A stretch of 64,000 bases of DNA from contig NZ_JANFNY010000003.1 in assembly GCF_024437745.1 (NCBI RefSeq), positions 1 to 64,000 of the forward strand, read 5' to 3'. The DNA comes from Roseomonas sp. GC11 (GTDB lineage Bacteria; Pseudomonadota; Alphaproteobacteria; Acetobacterales; Acetobacteraceae). Below the pieces are notes generated by a model. It worked only from the letters and a program-made list of their open reading frames with translations. It ran no database searches and had not been told where the DNA came from. A program made the position numbers and the translations under genes. Of this stretch, positions 43,460-52,854 are shown piece after piece. Numbering within the stretch: position 1 is the first letter of the stretch; each line of letters starts with the position of its first letter.

Positions 43460-44605
43460 TCAGCCCGGCAATTCGAGCACCGCCTTGGCCAGGATGCCGC
43501 GCTGGATTTCCGAGCTGCCGCCATAGATCGTGGTTGGCCGGGCCTCGATGAACTGCCCGGCCGGATGCAGGTCCCGGTTGCCCTCCATCGGCTTCAGCAG
43601 CCCGGCATTCTCGCCGCCGATCTCCAGCATCAACTCGGTGATGCGCTGGAACAGATCGGACTGGTGCAGCTTCAGCATCGACACATCGGCGCCGAGCGAT
43701 TCCCCGCGCCGCAGCACGGCCACGAAGGTTTCGTAGAGCGCCTTGTGGTCCTCCAGGTCGCAGCGCAGGCGGGTGTAGCGCTCCTGGAAATCCGGCTCCT
43801 CGGAGACGCCCATGCGCTCCGCCAGCATCCGCAGCCGCGCCAGGGCATAGGCGGATTGCCGCGGCGAGCCGAGGAAGATCCGCTCGAAGCCGAGCAGGGC
43901 CTTGGCCATGCTCCAGCCCCTGTTCGGCTCGCCCACGAGATTCTCGCGCGGCACGCGGACATTGTCGAAGAACACCTCACAGAACTCGTCATGCAGGCCG
44001 AGATTGATGATCGGCCGCACCGTCACCCCCGGGCTCTTCATGTCGATCAGCAGGAAGGAGATTCCCTCCTGCTTCCTGGCGCTCCTGTCGGTGCGGACAA
44101 GGCAGAAGATCCAGTTGGCATCGGTGGCCAGCGTGGTCCAGATCTTCTGGCCATTGACGATATAGTCCTCTCCCTCCAGCACCGCCTCGGTGCGCAATGA
44201 AGCGAGGTCGGAGCCGGCGCCGGGCTCGGAATAGCCCTGGCACCAGACATCCTCGCCGGAGAGGATGCGCGGCAGGAAGCGCGCGCGCTGCGCTTCCGTG
44301 CCGAAGCGGATCAACAGCGGCCCGAGCATGATCACGCCATGGTCCGGCAGGCGCGCCACGCCGTGCCGCTCATATTCCTCGATGAGGATGATCTGCTTCG
44401 ACGCGTCCAGCCCCATGCCGCCCAGCTCGCGCGGCCAGCCCGGCGCCACCCAGCCCTTCTTCTGGACGATGCGGAACCATTCCTCACCCTCCTGCCAGTG
44501 CAGGCGGTGCGGCGGATTGCGCAGATGGGCGGGATATTCGTCCTCGACGAAGCGGCGCACCTCGGCGCGGAAATCCTCGTCGGTCATGGCGTTGAAGTCG
44601 GTCAT
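43460..44605 (-). CDS. Acyl-CoA dehydrogenase, larger subunit-like
   Basis: A 381-residue flavoprotein. QGYSEPGAGSDLASLRT is the FAD/substrate motif, GLLKPMEGN and TIYGGSSEIQRGILA form the C-terminal signature. It resembles the FadE subunits that pair as alpha-beta in steroid and aromatic side-chain oxidation. Its start overlaps the stop of the next upstream acyl-CoA dehydrogenase gene by 4 bp, suggesting a hetero-oligomer. Confidence 0.9.
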   Translation of the reverse strand: MTDFNAMTDEDFRAEVRRFVEDEYPAHLRNPPHRLHWQEGEEWFRIVQKKGWVAPGWPRELGGMGLDASKQIILIEEYERHGVARLPDHGVIMLGPLLIRFGTEAQRARFLPRILSGEDVWCQGYSEPGAGSDLASLRTEAVLEGEDYIVNGQKIWTTLATDANWIFCLVRTDRSARKQEGISFLLIDMKSPGVTVRPIINLGLHDEFCEVFFDNVRVPRENLVGEPNRGWSMAKALLGFERIFLGSPRQSAYALARLRMLAERMGVSEEPDFQERYTRLRCDLEDHKALYETFVAVLRRGESLGADVSMLKLHQSDLFQRITELMLEIGGENAGLLKPMEGNRDLHPAGQFIEARPTTIYGGSSEIQRGILAKAVLELPG

Positions 44606-45672
44606 GCCTCGGCCTCCGGCTGGGCGGCGGCAAAGCGGCGGCGGTGCAGCGCCGCCGTGCCGAACTGGTTGGCGAGCACCATCGCGCGCCGCAGATAAAG
44701 GCCGATATCGGCCTCGTCCGTATAGCCGATGCCGCCATGCAGCTGGACCGCCTGCCGCGTCACCAGCAGCGCGGCATCGGCGGCGCGCGCCTTGGCGCGG
44801 GCGATGGCGGCGCGGCGCTGGGCTGCGGGGATGGCGGCGCGGTCGCACAGCGCGGCGGCGGCTTCGATGCTGGCGCGGCTGAGGGCGATCTGCACCTTGA
44901 GATCAGCCGCGCGGTGCTGCAGGGCCTGGAAGCTGCCGATCGGCTTGCCGAATTGCTGGCGGGTGCGCAGATAATCCAGCGTCATCGCGAAGGCCTGCTC
45001 CATCACCCCGAGCAGCAGCGCGGCGGTGCCGAGGGCCGCCTCCTCCAGCGCCTCCTCCATCTGAGCGGTGGAGACGGTGCCGAGCCGCTCACCGCCATGC
45101 GGGCGCAGCGTGCCGAAGCTGCCGCCATCCTGCGTCGGCTCCAGCGCGAGCGCGGCGCCTTCCGCCGTCTGCAGCAACAGGGAACAAGAATCGCCGGCGC
45201 GGACAGGCACCAGGAAGGACTGCGCCCCCTCCGCCATGGGCAGGAAGAGGCGCGGCGCCTCCGGCGTGCCCGGCACGTCGAGGCTGTTGGCGCGCTCCTG
45301 CCAGGCCGTGAGCACCAGGCTTTCCCCGGCGATCAGGCGGCCCAGCGGCGCCGTGGCGCCCAGCGCCGCCAGCAGCCGCGCGGAAAGCGCGCCCTGCACC
45401 AGCGGTTCCGGCGCCAGCGCCGCGCCGAGTTCCTCGGCCAGCGCGCAGAAGGCGCCCATGCCGAGGCCGGCCCCGCCCTGCCCTTCCGGCACGCGCAGGC
45501 CGATCCAACCGAGCTCGCCCATCTGCCGCCACACGGCCGGGTCGAAGCCGGGGGCCTGGAAGCGCAGCGCGCGCACGCGCCGGCGGTCGCCGCCGCGCGG
45601 CGCGATACCCGCCGCGCTGTCGCGGATCATGCGGATGGCGTCCTCGCGCTCATCCTGGAGCATCGCGCTCAT
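44602..45672 (-). CDS. Acyl-CoA dehydrogenase, smaller subunit-like
   Basis: A 356-residue member of the family with weaker N-terminal motifs. RTRQQFGKPIGSFQALQHRAADL and AVQLHGGIGYTDEADIGLYLRRA are the conserved C-terminal parts. Short, diverged partners like this join a larger subunit in ChsE1-ChsE2-type heterotetramers. It overlaps both neighbours by 4 bp, so equal expression of the two subunits is likely. Confidence 0.88.
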   Translation of the reverse strand: MSAMLQDEREDAIRMIRDSAAGIAPRGGDRRRVRALRFQAPGFDPAVWRQMGELGWIGLRVPEGQGGAGLGMGAFCALAEELGAALAPEPLVQGALSARLLAALGATAPLGRLIAGESLVLTAWQERANSLDVPGTPEAPRLFLPMAEGAQSFLVPVRAGDSCSLLLQTAEGAALALEPTQDGGSFGTLRPHGGERLGTVSTAQMEEALEEAALGTAALLLGVMEQAFAMTLDYLRTRQQFGKPIGSFQALQHRAADLKVQIALSRASIEAAAALCDRAAIPAAQRRAAIARAKARAADAALLVTRQAVQLHGGIGYTDEADIGLYLRRAMVLANQFGTAALHRRRFAAAQPEAEA

Positions 45673-46517
45673 GCCAGCACCGCCGCGCCATTGTTGACCA
45701 CCACCACGTCGCGCTCCACCACGCGGGCGCGGAAGGCACCGCCGCGCCACATCTCCACGCGGATCGTCTCGCCCGGATAGACCGGCGCGGAGAAGCGCAG
45801 CGAAAGCCCCTTCAGCGCCCCGGCGCTGTAGCCGCACAATTCGCGCAGGATGGCGTGGGCCACGACGCCCAGCGTGCACAGCCCGTGCAGGATGGGGCGC
45901 GGGAAGCCGGCGCGCGAGGCCACCTCCGGGTCGGTGTGCAGCGGGTTGTCGTCGCCGTTCAGGCGGTAATAGAGGGCCTGCTCGGGCCGCGTCGGCAGGT
46001 CCAGCACATGGTCCGGCACGCCCTCCGGCATCGGGTTGGGCGGCAGGACCGGGCCGGCGGGGCCACCGAAGCCACCATCGCCGCGCAGGAAGGTGGTGCT
46101 GCCCGTCACCGCCAGCAATTCCCCCGTGGCGGCATCGGTGATTTCCTTTTCCGAGTAGAGCAAGGCGCCTTTCCCCTCGCCCTTGTCGACGAGGCCGGTG
46201 ACGCGGGTGCGGCCGATCACCTCGCCCTCAGCAGGCAGGGGGCGGTGCAGGGTGATGCGCTGCTCGCCATGCACCAGCCGCAGCGCATCCACCCCCGTCG
46301 CCGGATTGCCGAGCCAGAAGCCGGGATGGCCCAGCACCACCGCCATGGCCGGCATCACCACCGGCCCCTTCTGCGTGGTGATGTAGGGCAGCTGCCGCGC
46401 ATCCAGCGGGTCCTGCCCCATGCCGATGGAGAGGGCGTAGAACACCGCATCCTGCGGGCGGATGCGCTGGCGCATCTCGGGGATGGGAAAGTTGAGGAGT
46501 TTCTCGGGGTCGATCAC
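45669..46517 (-). CDS. MaoC-type enoyl-CoA hydratase, two-domain
   Basis: A 282-residue double hot-dog enzyme. The hydratase 2 motif YRLNGDDNPLHTDPEVASRAGFPRPILHG lies near residues 185-213 and holds the Asp-His catalytic pair. It would hydrate the enoyl-CoA formed by the two dehydrogenases. The start is GTG, overlapping the stop of the NDP-forming ligase gene (GTGA junction). Confidence 0.92.
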   Translation of the reverse strand: MIDPEKLLNFPIPEMRQRIRPQDAVFYALSIGMGQDPLDARQLPYITTQKGPVVMPAMAVVLGHPGFWLGNPATGVDALRLVHGEQRITLHRPLPAEGEVIGRTRVTGLVDKGEGKGALLYSEKEITDAATGELLAVTGSTTFLRGDGGFGGPAGPVLPPNPMPEGVPDHVLDLPTRPEQALYYRLNGDDNPLHTDPEVASRAGFPRPILHGLCTLGVVAHAILRELCGYSAGALKGLSLRFSAPVYPGETIRVEMWRGGAFRARVVERDVVVVNNGAAVLA

Positions 46518-48661
46518 TGAGCATCCTCCGCGATGTCGATCACCGCATCGGCGGCGAAGGCGCCCTGCCCCGCGGGCATGGCGAAGACGGGGTTGAGGTC
46601 GATGCCCGCCAGGCGCGGCCCGGCCTCACTGGCGAAGACAGAGAGGCGTGCGAGCATGCGCGCCAGGGCGGGAATATCGGCCGGCGGGCGGCCGCGCGCG
46701 CCCAGCAGCAGCGGCGCGCCCTTGATGGAGCGGATCATCCGCTCGGCTTCCGCCTCACCGAAGGGGCAGCGGCGGAAGGCGACATCCTTGAGGATCTCGA
46801 CGAAAATGCCGCCCAGGCCGAACATGGCGACCGGGCCGAAGACCGGGTCCCGGTGCACGCCCAGGATGCATTCGACGCCGCCCGAAAGCTGCTTCGCCAC
46901 CAGCACGCCCTCGATGCGCGCCGCCGGCGCCGCGCGCGCCGCGCGTTCCAGCAACTGAAAAAAACCCGCGCGCACGGCGGCGGCATCGGCGACGTTCAGC
47001 AGCACGCCGCCGATCTCGGATTTGTGCAGGATGTCGGGCGAGAGGATCTTCAGCACCACGGGGAAGCCGAGGGTCTCCGCCGCCGCAACCGCGCTCTCCG
47101 CATCGGCGCAGGCGCGTTCCGGCGCCGCGGCGATGCCGGCCTGGGCGAGGATGCGCTTGGCCTCCGCCTCGCTCGGCGTGCTGGCGGGCAGCGCCACCGC
47201 GAGGCCGGCGTGCGGGCGCTCGCGCGGCGGCGCGGCGAAGGCATCGCCGAAGCGACCCATGGCGTGGATCGCCACCACAGCGCGCGAGGGGTCCTCGAAC
47301 ACGGTGAAGCCATCCGCCTCGAACTGCGCGACCAGGGCGGGATCGGCCAGCACGGAGAGGACGAAGAGCCGGCCGGGATGCGCGTCCCGCACCGCCTTCA
47401 GCTCGGCGCGCAGCCGGGGCGCCACGGAGGCGGCGCCGCCCGCATGGGTGAAGAAGGCGAGGATGGAGCCATATCCGCCCTCCTCCACCAGCGCGCGGGC
47501 GAAGCGGCCGGTGAGGGAGAGATCGTTCAGCGCCTGGGCGGTGCAGTCCACCGGGTTCTGCGGCGCGCAGAAGGGCAGCGCCGCGCGGAGTTCCGCCTGC
47601 GCCGCCGCCGGCATTTCCGGCATGGGCAGGCCGATGGCCTCCGCCGCGTCAGAGATCAGCACGCCGGCGCCGCCACTGATGGTCAGCACGCCGAGGGAAT
47701 TCCCCGCCGGGTAGATGCGGCGCGTGGCGAGGCGCGCGATATCCAGCATCTCCTCCGTGGTGCGGGCGCGCACCACGCCGTATTCGGCCAGCACCGCCTC
47801 CGTCACCGCGTCATCGCCCGCGATGGAGGCGGTGTGCGAGCGCGCGGCGGCGCTGCCCACGGCGCTGCGCCCCACCTTCATCATCACCACCGGCTTGTGG
47901 TTGCGCCGCGCCAGTTCCAGCGCGGCCAGGAAGCTCGCCGCGTCGCGAATACCCTCGGCATAGGCGGCGATGACCTCCGTGCCCGGGTCCTGCGCCATCC
48001 AGCCGATCATGTGGCCGATATTGAGATCCGCCTCATTGCCCGTGGTGACGACGCAGGAAAGGCCCAGCCCGTGGTCGCGCGCCAGGCCGAAGAGGTGCAT
48101 GCCATAGGCGCCGGACTGGCTGGCGATGCCGATCGGCCCCGGCACCGGGGCGCCGCGCTCCAGGCTGGTGGTGAAGGTGCCGTAGAAGCCGCTGCGGGCA
48201 TTGAACAGGCCGAGGCAGTTGGGGCCGAGCAGCCGCATGCCGTGGCGGCTGGCGCTGGCCAGCATGGCCGCCTGGGCCGCCGCCCCCTCCTCCCCCATCT
48301 CGGCGAAGCCGGCGCTGAACAGGATGGCCGCCTTCGTGCCGCGCGCGCCGAGTTCCTCCACCGCCCGCGCCGCCGCGGCGGCGGGGACGGCGATGATGGC
48401 GGCATCCGGCGTCTCCGGCAGGTCGGCGATGCCGGGATAGGCCGCCAGCCCCTGCACCACCCGGTGCTTCGGGTTCACCGGCAGGATGCGGCCGCGATAG
48501 CCGAGCCGGGCCATGTAGTCGATGGGCCGCCCGCCGATGCGCGCGGCCTCGCCCGAGGCGCCCACCACCGCGACGCTGCGCGGGTCGAGCAGCGCCTGGA
48601 GGGCCTCCAGGGGCAAGGCCCGGCTGGAGAGCACGGCTGTGGTGTCCGGCACTGGCGTCAT
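46514..48661 (-). CDS. NDP-forming acyl-CoA synthetase, fused subunits
   Basis: A 715-residue fusion of the CoA-binding/ligase half (succinyl-CoA synthetase alpha-like) and a C-terminal ATP-grasp half (beta-like). The CoA-binding start DPRSVAVVGAS and the phospho-His candidate His276 (ARSHTAS) are visible; the grasp domain begins near SEAEAKRILAQAGI. It makes an acyl-CoA with release of ADP. As first gene it supplies the CoA ester for the eight genes downstream. Confidence 0.9.
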   Translation of the reverse strand: MTPVPDTTAVLSSRALPLEALQALLDPRSVAVVGASGEAARIGGRPIDYMARLGYRGRILPVNPKHRVVQGLAAYPGIADLPETPDAAIIAVPAAAAARAVEELGARGTKAAILFSAGFAEMGEEGAAAQAAMLASASRHGMRLLGPNCLGLFNARSGFYGTFTTSLERGAPVPGPIGIASQSGAYGMHLFGLARDHGLGLSCVVTTGNEADLNIGHMIGWMAQDPGTEVIAAYAEGIRDAASFLAALELARRNHKPVVMMKVGRSAVGSAAARSHTASIAGDDAVTEAVLAEYGVVRARTTEEMLDIARLATRRIYPAGNSLGVLTISGGAGVLISDAAEAIGLPMPEMPAAAQAELRAALPFCAPQNPVDCTAQALNDLSLTGRFARALVEEGGYGSILAFFTHAGGAASVAPRLRAELKAVRDAHPGRLFVLSVLADPALVAQFEADGFTVFEDPSRAVVAIHAMGRFGDAFAAPPRERPHAGLAVALPASTPSEAEAKRILAQAGIAAAPERACADAESAVAAAETLGFPVVLKILSPDILHKSEIGGVLLNVADAAAVRAGFFQLLERAARAAPAARIEGVLVAKQLSGGVECILGVHRDPVFGPVAMFGLGGIFVEILKDVAFRRCPFGEAEAERMIRSIKGAPLLLGARGRPPADIPALARMLARLSVFASEAGPRLAGIDLNPVFAMPAGQGAFAADAVIDIAEDAQ

Positions 48662-48773
48662 CCCTCTCCCGGCGGCCGGGGGGGCACCCTGGCCGTTTCC
48701 ATCCCTGAGTCTTCGGTGGCCTTCGCGGCCTTGGCGGGGAGGCTAGACGGCTCCGGCGGACCATTCAATATGG

Positions 48774-48786
48774 AGAATGCCATTCT
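48774..48786. promoter_or_regulatory. Palindrome upstream of the CoA-ester operon
   Basis: AGAATG-C-CATTCT is a perfect 13-bp dyad in a short AT-rich patch (48761-48790), 113 bp upstream of the operon's first start codon. It is a good operator candidate. The same AATGC-type half-site recurs at 60313-60330 and 63312-63381. Confidence 0.5.
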
Positions 48787-48818
48787 GCAAACGGAAAACG
48801 CGCCCGCAGCCAACAGGC

Positions 48819-48866
48819 GCGCCCGGAGGAGCGCCCGGAGGGGCGCCAGAAGGAGCGCCAGAAAGC
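48819..48866. repeat. Non-coding 12-bp tandem repeats
   Basis: Four 12-bp units related to GCGCCCGGAGGA stand in tandem at 48819-48830, 48831-48842, 48843-48854 and 48855-48866, the last two diverged to GCGCCAGAAGGA-like. They fill part of the 299-bp gap between the CoA-ester operon and the LysR gene. I see no gene in this gap; it also carries the palindrome at 48774. Confidence 0.6.
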
Positions 48867-48960
48867 GCGCCCGCCAGGACAGCCGGATGAAGAGGGCGGA
48901 GATACCGCCAGGCCGCGCGGCACAGGAGGCCCGCCGGGCGGCGCCGGCCGGGCCGCCGCT

Positions 48961-49854
48961 TCAGGCGGGTGGGGTCGCGGCCTCGGCCTCGCGCACCAGC
49001 CAGTCCGCGAAGGTGGCGAGCGCACCGCCGACACGCCCGGTCGGCAGGAAGAGCCAGTAGAGATCCCCCGTGGGCAGGCTGCCCGCCGAGAGGGGAATGA
49101 GCGTGCCCGCCTCCACCTCCCCGCAGACGAAGGCGGGGGAGCAGATGACGACACCAAGCCCCTGCAGCGCCGCCTCGATGGCCAGCGTCGTGCTCTCGAA
49201 CAGCAGGGGCGCCGGGAAGCCGGGCGGCTGGGCCCCGCCCATGCCGGCGCGCGACAGCCAGAATTCCCAGTCCCGCGCGCGGACCCTGCTGCCCAGCAGC
49301 CGCGCCGTGGCCGGCCAGGGCGCCGCCAGACCCCGCAGCAGGGCCGGGGCGGCGAAAGGCGCGATCGCCACGGGTTGCAGGCGCCGCCCGCCAAAGGGCG
49401 GCGGGGCGCCGGCGGCCACGGTGTGCACGGCCGCGTCCACCCCCTCCCGCGCCAGGTCCACCACCGCCGTGGAGGTCGAGACCTCCACGTCAATGCCCGG
49501 ATGCGCCGCGTGGAAGCGCGGCAGGCGCGGGATCAGCCAGCGCAGCGCCCAGGTCGTATAGGCGCGGATGCGCAGCGGCGCGGGCCGCGCCTGGAGGTGG
49601 TCCACCGCGGCCTGGATCTGGGCGAAGCCGGCCTGGAGTTCGGCGGCGAACCGGGCGCCCGCCTGCGTCAGGCCGATGGCATTGACCCCGCGCCGCACCA
49701 GCGGGCAGCCCAGCCGCGCCTCCAGCTCGCGCAGCCGCTTGCTGACCGCCGGCTGCGTCACCCCGAGCGCGGCGGCGGCGGCCGTCAGGCTGCCCGTCTC
49801 CGCGATGACGCGGAAGGCCCAGAGGCTTTCAAGGGGCAGCGGGGTGCGGTGCAT
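48961..49854 (-). CDS. LysR-family transcriptional regulator (GcvA-like)
   Basis: A 297-residue regulator of the GcvA-like subgroup. The start PLESLWAFRVIAETGSLTAAAAALGVTQPAVSKRLRELEARLG is the DNA-binding domain, and the effector domain has RWLIPRLPRF and GLGVVI segments typical of GcvA. It is divergent from the Bug-led operon at 49992 (137-bp gap), the most likely target, and tandem with the CoA-ester operon. Confidence 0.9.
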   Translation of the reverse strand: MHRTPLPLESLWAFRVIAETGSLTAAAAALGVTQPAVSKRLRELEARLGCPLVRRGVNAIGLTQAGARFAAELQAGFAQIQAAVDHLQARPAPLRIRAYTTWALRWLIPRLPRFHAAHPGIDVEVSTSTAVVDLAREGVDAAVHTVAAGAPPPFGGRRLQPVAIAPFAAPALLRGLAAPWPATARLLGSRVRARDWEFWLSRAGMGGAQPPGFPAPLLFESTTLAIEAALQGLGVVICSPAFVCGEVEAGTLIPLSAGSLPTGDLYWLFLPTGRVGGALATFADWLVREAEAATPPA

Positions 49855-49991
49855 CGCCCCACCCTAACATCAGGTTGGGGTAGCACAAGAAAATCTGGGA
49901 CTTCGCGCCGGACTCCACCGGGCCGAGACTGCCGGAAACAAGGCCACCGGCGGCAGGACCGCACGGGCAGGCCACCGGAGGATCCCCACCC

Positions 49992-50981
49992 ATGAAGCGC
50001 CGCGCCGCCCTGCTGCTGCTGCCCGCACTCCCCGCCCTGCGCGCCCCCGCCGTCCTGGCCCAGGGCGCGCCGCCCTGGCGCCCGACGGAAAGGCCGCTGC
50101 GCCTCGTCATCCCCTTCGCCACCGGGGGCAGCAACGACATTGTCGGCCGCGTCGTGGCGGAAGGCATGGGCGCGCGGCTCGGCCAGAGCTTCGTCGTGGA
50201 GAACCGTGGCGGCGCCGGCGGCGTGCTCGGCAACGAGGCCGTGGCGACGGCGCCGCGGGATGGCTACACGCTGCTGCTCGGCGGCAGCGGCAGCTTCCTC
50301 ATCAGCAGCCTCGTGCAGCCGCGCGTGCCCTACGACATCCTGCGCGACTTCGCGCCCATCGGCTTCATCGGCCAGGCGCCCAATGTCATCACCGTGCACC
50401 CGAAGGTGGAGGCCGCCACCCTCGGCGAATTGGCGGGCCTGGCCCGCCGCGCCCGGCCGCCGCTCTCCTATGCCAGCCCGGGGGTGGGCACCACGGGCCA
50501 TGTGCTGGGGGCCATGCTCGGCCTCGAATTCGGCGCCGAGATGGTGCACATCCCCTATCGCGGCACCGGCCCCGCCATCACCGATGTGCTGGCCGGGCGC
50601 GTCCAGATCCTGACCAACGCGGCGGCGCCGCTGCGGCCACACATCGCGGCAGGCGGGCTGCGCGCCCTGGCGGTGGCCGCGCCGCAGCGCCTCGACATCC
50701 TGCCCGGGGTGCCGGCCACGCCGGAGCAGGGCTTTCCCAACCTTCTCTCCTCCACCTGGTACGGGCTGCTGGGCCCGGCGGGCATCCCGGCGGAGCGGGT
50801 GGCGGCGCTGCACGCGGCGCTGAACGCCACCCTGGCCGACCCCGCCGCGCGGCAGCGCCTCGCCGAGGAAGGCGTGGGGGTCGAGCCCAGCCCCGACCCC
50901 GCCGACTATGCCCGCTTCCTCGCGGCGGACCGCCGGCGGTGGCAGGATGTCGTGACCCGCGCCGGCATCCGGGCCGAATGA
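49992..50981 (+). CDS. Bug-family tripartite tricarboxylate receptor
   Basis: A 329-residue periplasmic binding protein with a signal peptide (KRRAALLLLPALPALRAPAVLAQ). ERPLRLVIPFATGGSNDIVGR and FVVENRGGAGGVLGNEAVA are diagnostic. It heads a four-gene operon and overlaps the 2-hydroxyacid dehydrogenase gene by 4 bp, so a hydroxy acid or its precursor is a plausible ligand. Confidence 0.92.
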   Translation: MKRRAALLLLPALPALRAPAVLAQGAPPWRPTERPLRLVIPFATGGSNDIVGRVVAEGMGARLGQSFVVENRGGAGGVLGNEAVATAPRDGYTLLLGGSGSFLISSLVQPRVPYDILRDFAPIGFIGQAPNVITVHPKVEAATLGELAGLARRARPPLSYASPGVGTTGHVLGAMLGLEFGAEMVHIPYRGTGPAITDVLAGRVQILTNAAAPLRPHIAAGGLRALAVAAPQRLDILPGVPATPEQGFPNLLSSTWYGLLGPAGIPAERVAALHAALNATLADPAARQRLAEEGVGVEPSPDPADYARFLAADRRRWQDVVTRAGIRAE

Positions 50982-51955
50982 TGCCGCGCCCCCCGCTCCG
51001 CCGCATCCTGGTGCTGGATGATTACGGCGAGGCCGCGCCGGGCGCGGCCGACTGGTCCGGCCTGCCCGTCACCATCCTGACCCAGAAGCTGGAGGAGAAA
51101 GCCCTGGCCGCGCGGCTGCGGGCCGAGGCCGCCGATGCCGTGGTGCTGATCCGCGAGCGCAGCGCCTTTCCCGCCTCGCTGGTGCGGCGCCTGCCCGCGC
51201 TGCGGCTGGTGGTCACCGCCGGCATGCGCAACCGCAGCCTCGATACCGGGGCCTGCGACGCCGCCGGCATCGCCGTCTGCGGCACGCCCTCCCTCGCCTC
51301 GCCGACGGTGGAACTGACCTGGGGCCTGATCCTCGCCCTGGCGCGCCGCATCCCGCAGCAGGAGCAGAGCCTGCGGCAGGGCGGATGGCAGCGCGGGGCC
51401 TGGCTCGGGCTGGAGGGGGCGGTGCTCGGCATCGCCGGGCTGGGCCGCATCGGCACGGGCGTCGCCGCCATCGGCCGCGCCTTCGGCATGCGCCTGCTGG
51501 CCTGGAGCCCGAACATGACGGCGGCCACCGCCGAGGCCGCCGGCGCCACCCTGGTCAGCAAGGACGCGCTGTTCCGCCAGGCCGATATCGTGACGCTGCA
51601 TCTCGGCCTCGGCCCCGCCACGCGCGGCATCGTCGGCGCGGCGGAGCTGGCGCTGATGCGCCCGGGCGCGCTGCTGGTGAACACCGCGCGCGGCCCGCTG
51701 GTGGAGCATGCCGCGCTGGTCGCCGCGCTGCACGGCGGCCCTCTGGGCGGCGCCGCCATCGACACGCACGACCCCGAGCCGATCGCCGCCACGGACCCCA
51801 TCCTGCGCGCGCCGAACACGCTCCTGACGCCGCATCTCGGCTATGTCACGCAGCAGAACTTCCGCCAGTACTTCGAGGGGGCGGTGGAATGCCTGCGGGC
51901 CTGGAACGAGGGCGCACCCCTGCCGCGGCCGCTGAACGCCGCCGCCAAAGCCTGA
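50978..51955 (+). CDS. D-2-hydroxyacid dehydrogenase family protein
   Basis: A 325-residue NAD(P)-dependent dehydrogenase. GIAGLGRIGTGVA binds the cofactor, VNTARGPLVEH has the catalytic Arg and TPHLGY the catalytic His. The acidic residue is in DTHDPEP, Asp where many relatives have Glu. It would interconvert a 2-hydroxy and a 2-oxo acid. The start ATG overlaps the Bug stop; a second ATG follows at 50981. Confidence 0.88.
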   Translation: MMPRPPLRRILVLDDYGEAAPGAADWSGLPVTILTQKLEEKALAARLRAEAADAVVLIRERSAFPASLVRRLPALRLVVTAGMRNRSLDTGACDAAGIAVCGTPSLASPTVELTWGLILALARRIPQQEQSLRQGGWQRGAWLGLEGAVLGIAGLGRIGTGVAAIGRAFGMRLLAWSPNMTAATAEAAGATLVSKDALFRQADIVTLHLGLGPATRGIVGAAELALMRPGALLVNTARGPLVEHAALVAALHGGPLGGAAIDTHDPEPIAATDPILRAPNTLLTPHLGYVTQQNFRQYFEGAVECLRAWNEGAPLPRPLNAAAKA

Positions 51956-51969
51956 CAAGGATTGCTCCG

Positions 51970-52854
51970 ATGTCCCTGCCCTCCCCCGCCGCCGCGCCCA
52001 CCGCCCTGCCCACCGCCCTGCCCGCCGCGGACCCGGATGCCGCCGCCATCCTGCTGCGCGCCGATGGCCCGGTGGCCGTGCTGACCCTCAACCGCCCCGC
52101 CGCGCGCAATGCCATGGACGACGCCATGCGCGCCGAGCTGATGGCCGCGCTCGACCATGTGGCCCGGACCGACAGCATCCGCGCCCTGGTGGTCACCGGC
52201 GCCGGGCAGGGCTTCTGCGCCGGTGGCGATGTGAAGGCGATGCAGGCGCGCCTGGCCGTCCCGCCCGGCGAGGTGGCGCTGAATGGCTGGCGCCGCCAGC
52301 AGCGCACGCACCACGCCATCGCCATGCTGCACGCCCTGCCCAAGCCGACCATCGCCGCCGTCAACGGCGCGGCCACCGGGCTGGGCTGCGACGTGGCGCT
52401 GTGCTGCGACTTCATCATCGCCGCCGACACCGCGCGCCTCGCCATGAGCTATATCCTGCGCGGCCTCATCCCCGATGGCGGCGGCATGTATTTCCTGCCG
52501 CGCCGCGTCGGCCTCTCCCGCGCCAAGGAGCTGATCTTCTCCGGCCGCACGGTGGAGCCGGAGGAGGCGCTGCGCATCGGCATGATCGACCGCATCGCGC
52601 CCGCCGCCACGCTGCTGGCGGAGGCGCGGGCCTGGGCCGCCGAACTGGGGCAAGGCGCCCCGGCGGCGCTGGCGCTGAGCAAGACCATCCTCGACCAGAG
52701 CTTCGAGCTTCCGGTTGAGCAGGTGTTCTCCCTGGGCAGCCAGGCCCAGGCCATCTGCTACAGCTCGCGCGAGCACCAGGAGGCCGTCGCCGCCTTCCTG
52801 GAGGGGGTGGCGCGCCGCCGCGCCGCGCGGGGCGGGGCGGGGGAGGCCGGCTGA
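51970..52854 (+). CDS. Enoyl-CoA hydratase/isomerase family protein
   Basis: A 294-residue crotonase-fold enzyme. The oxyanion-hole segments are GQGFCAGGDVKAM and NGAATGLGCDVALCCDF; a catalytic-type acidic residue near LRGLIPDGGG is retained in the expected helix. Two 12-bp units at 51997-52020 give TALPTALP in a disordered N-terminal tail. AAGGA lies 8 bp before the ATG. Its stop shares one base with the next start. Confidence 0.9.
   Translation: MSLPSPAAAPTALPTALPAADPDAAAILLRADGPVAVLTLNRPAARNAMDDAMRAELMAALDHVARTDSIRALVVTGAGQGFCAGGDVKAMQARLAVPPGEVALNGWRRQQRTHHAIAMLHALPKPTIAAVNGAATGLGCDVALCCDFIIAADTARLAMSYILRGLIPDGGGMYFLPRRVGLSRAKELIFSGRTVEPEEALRIGMIDRIAPAATLLAEARAWAAELGQGAPAALALSKTILDQSFELPVEQVFSLGSQAQAICYSSREHQEAVAAFLEGVARRRAARGGAGEAG

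Noticed and set aside
46853-49060. A 735-codon plus-strand open frame
   Set aside because: It lies antisense to the NDP-forming ligase and the LysR 3' end; its His/Arg/Gln-rich translation shows no family.
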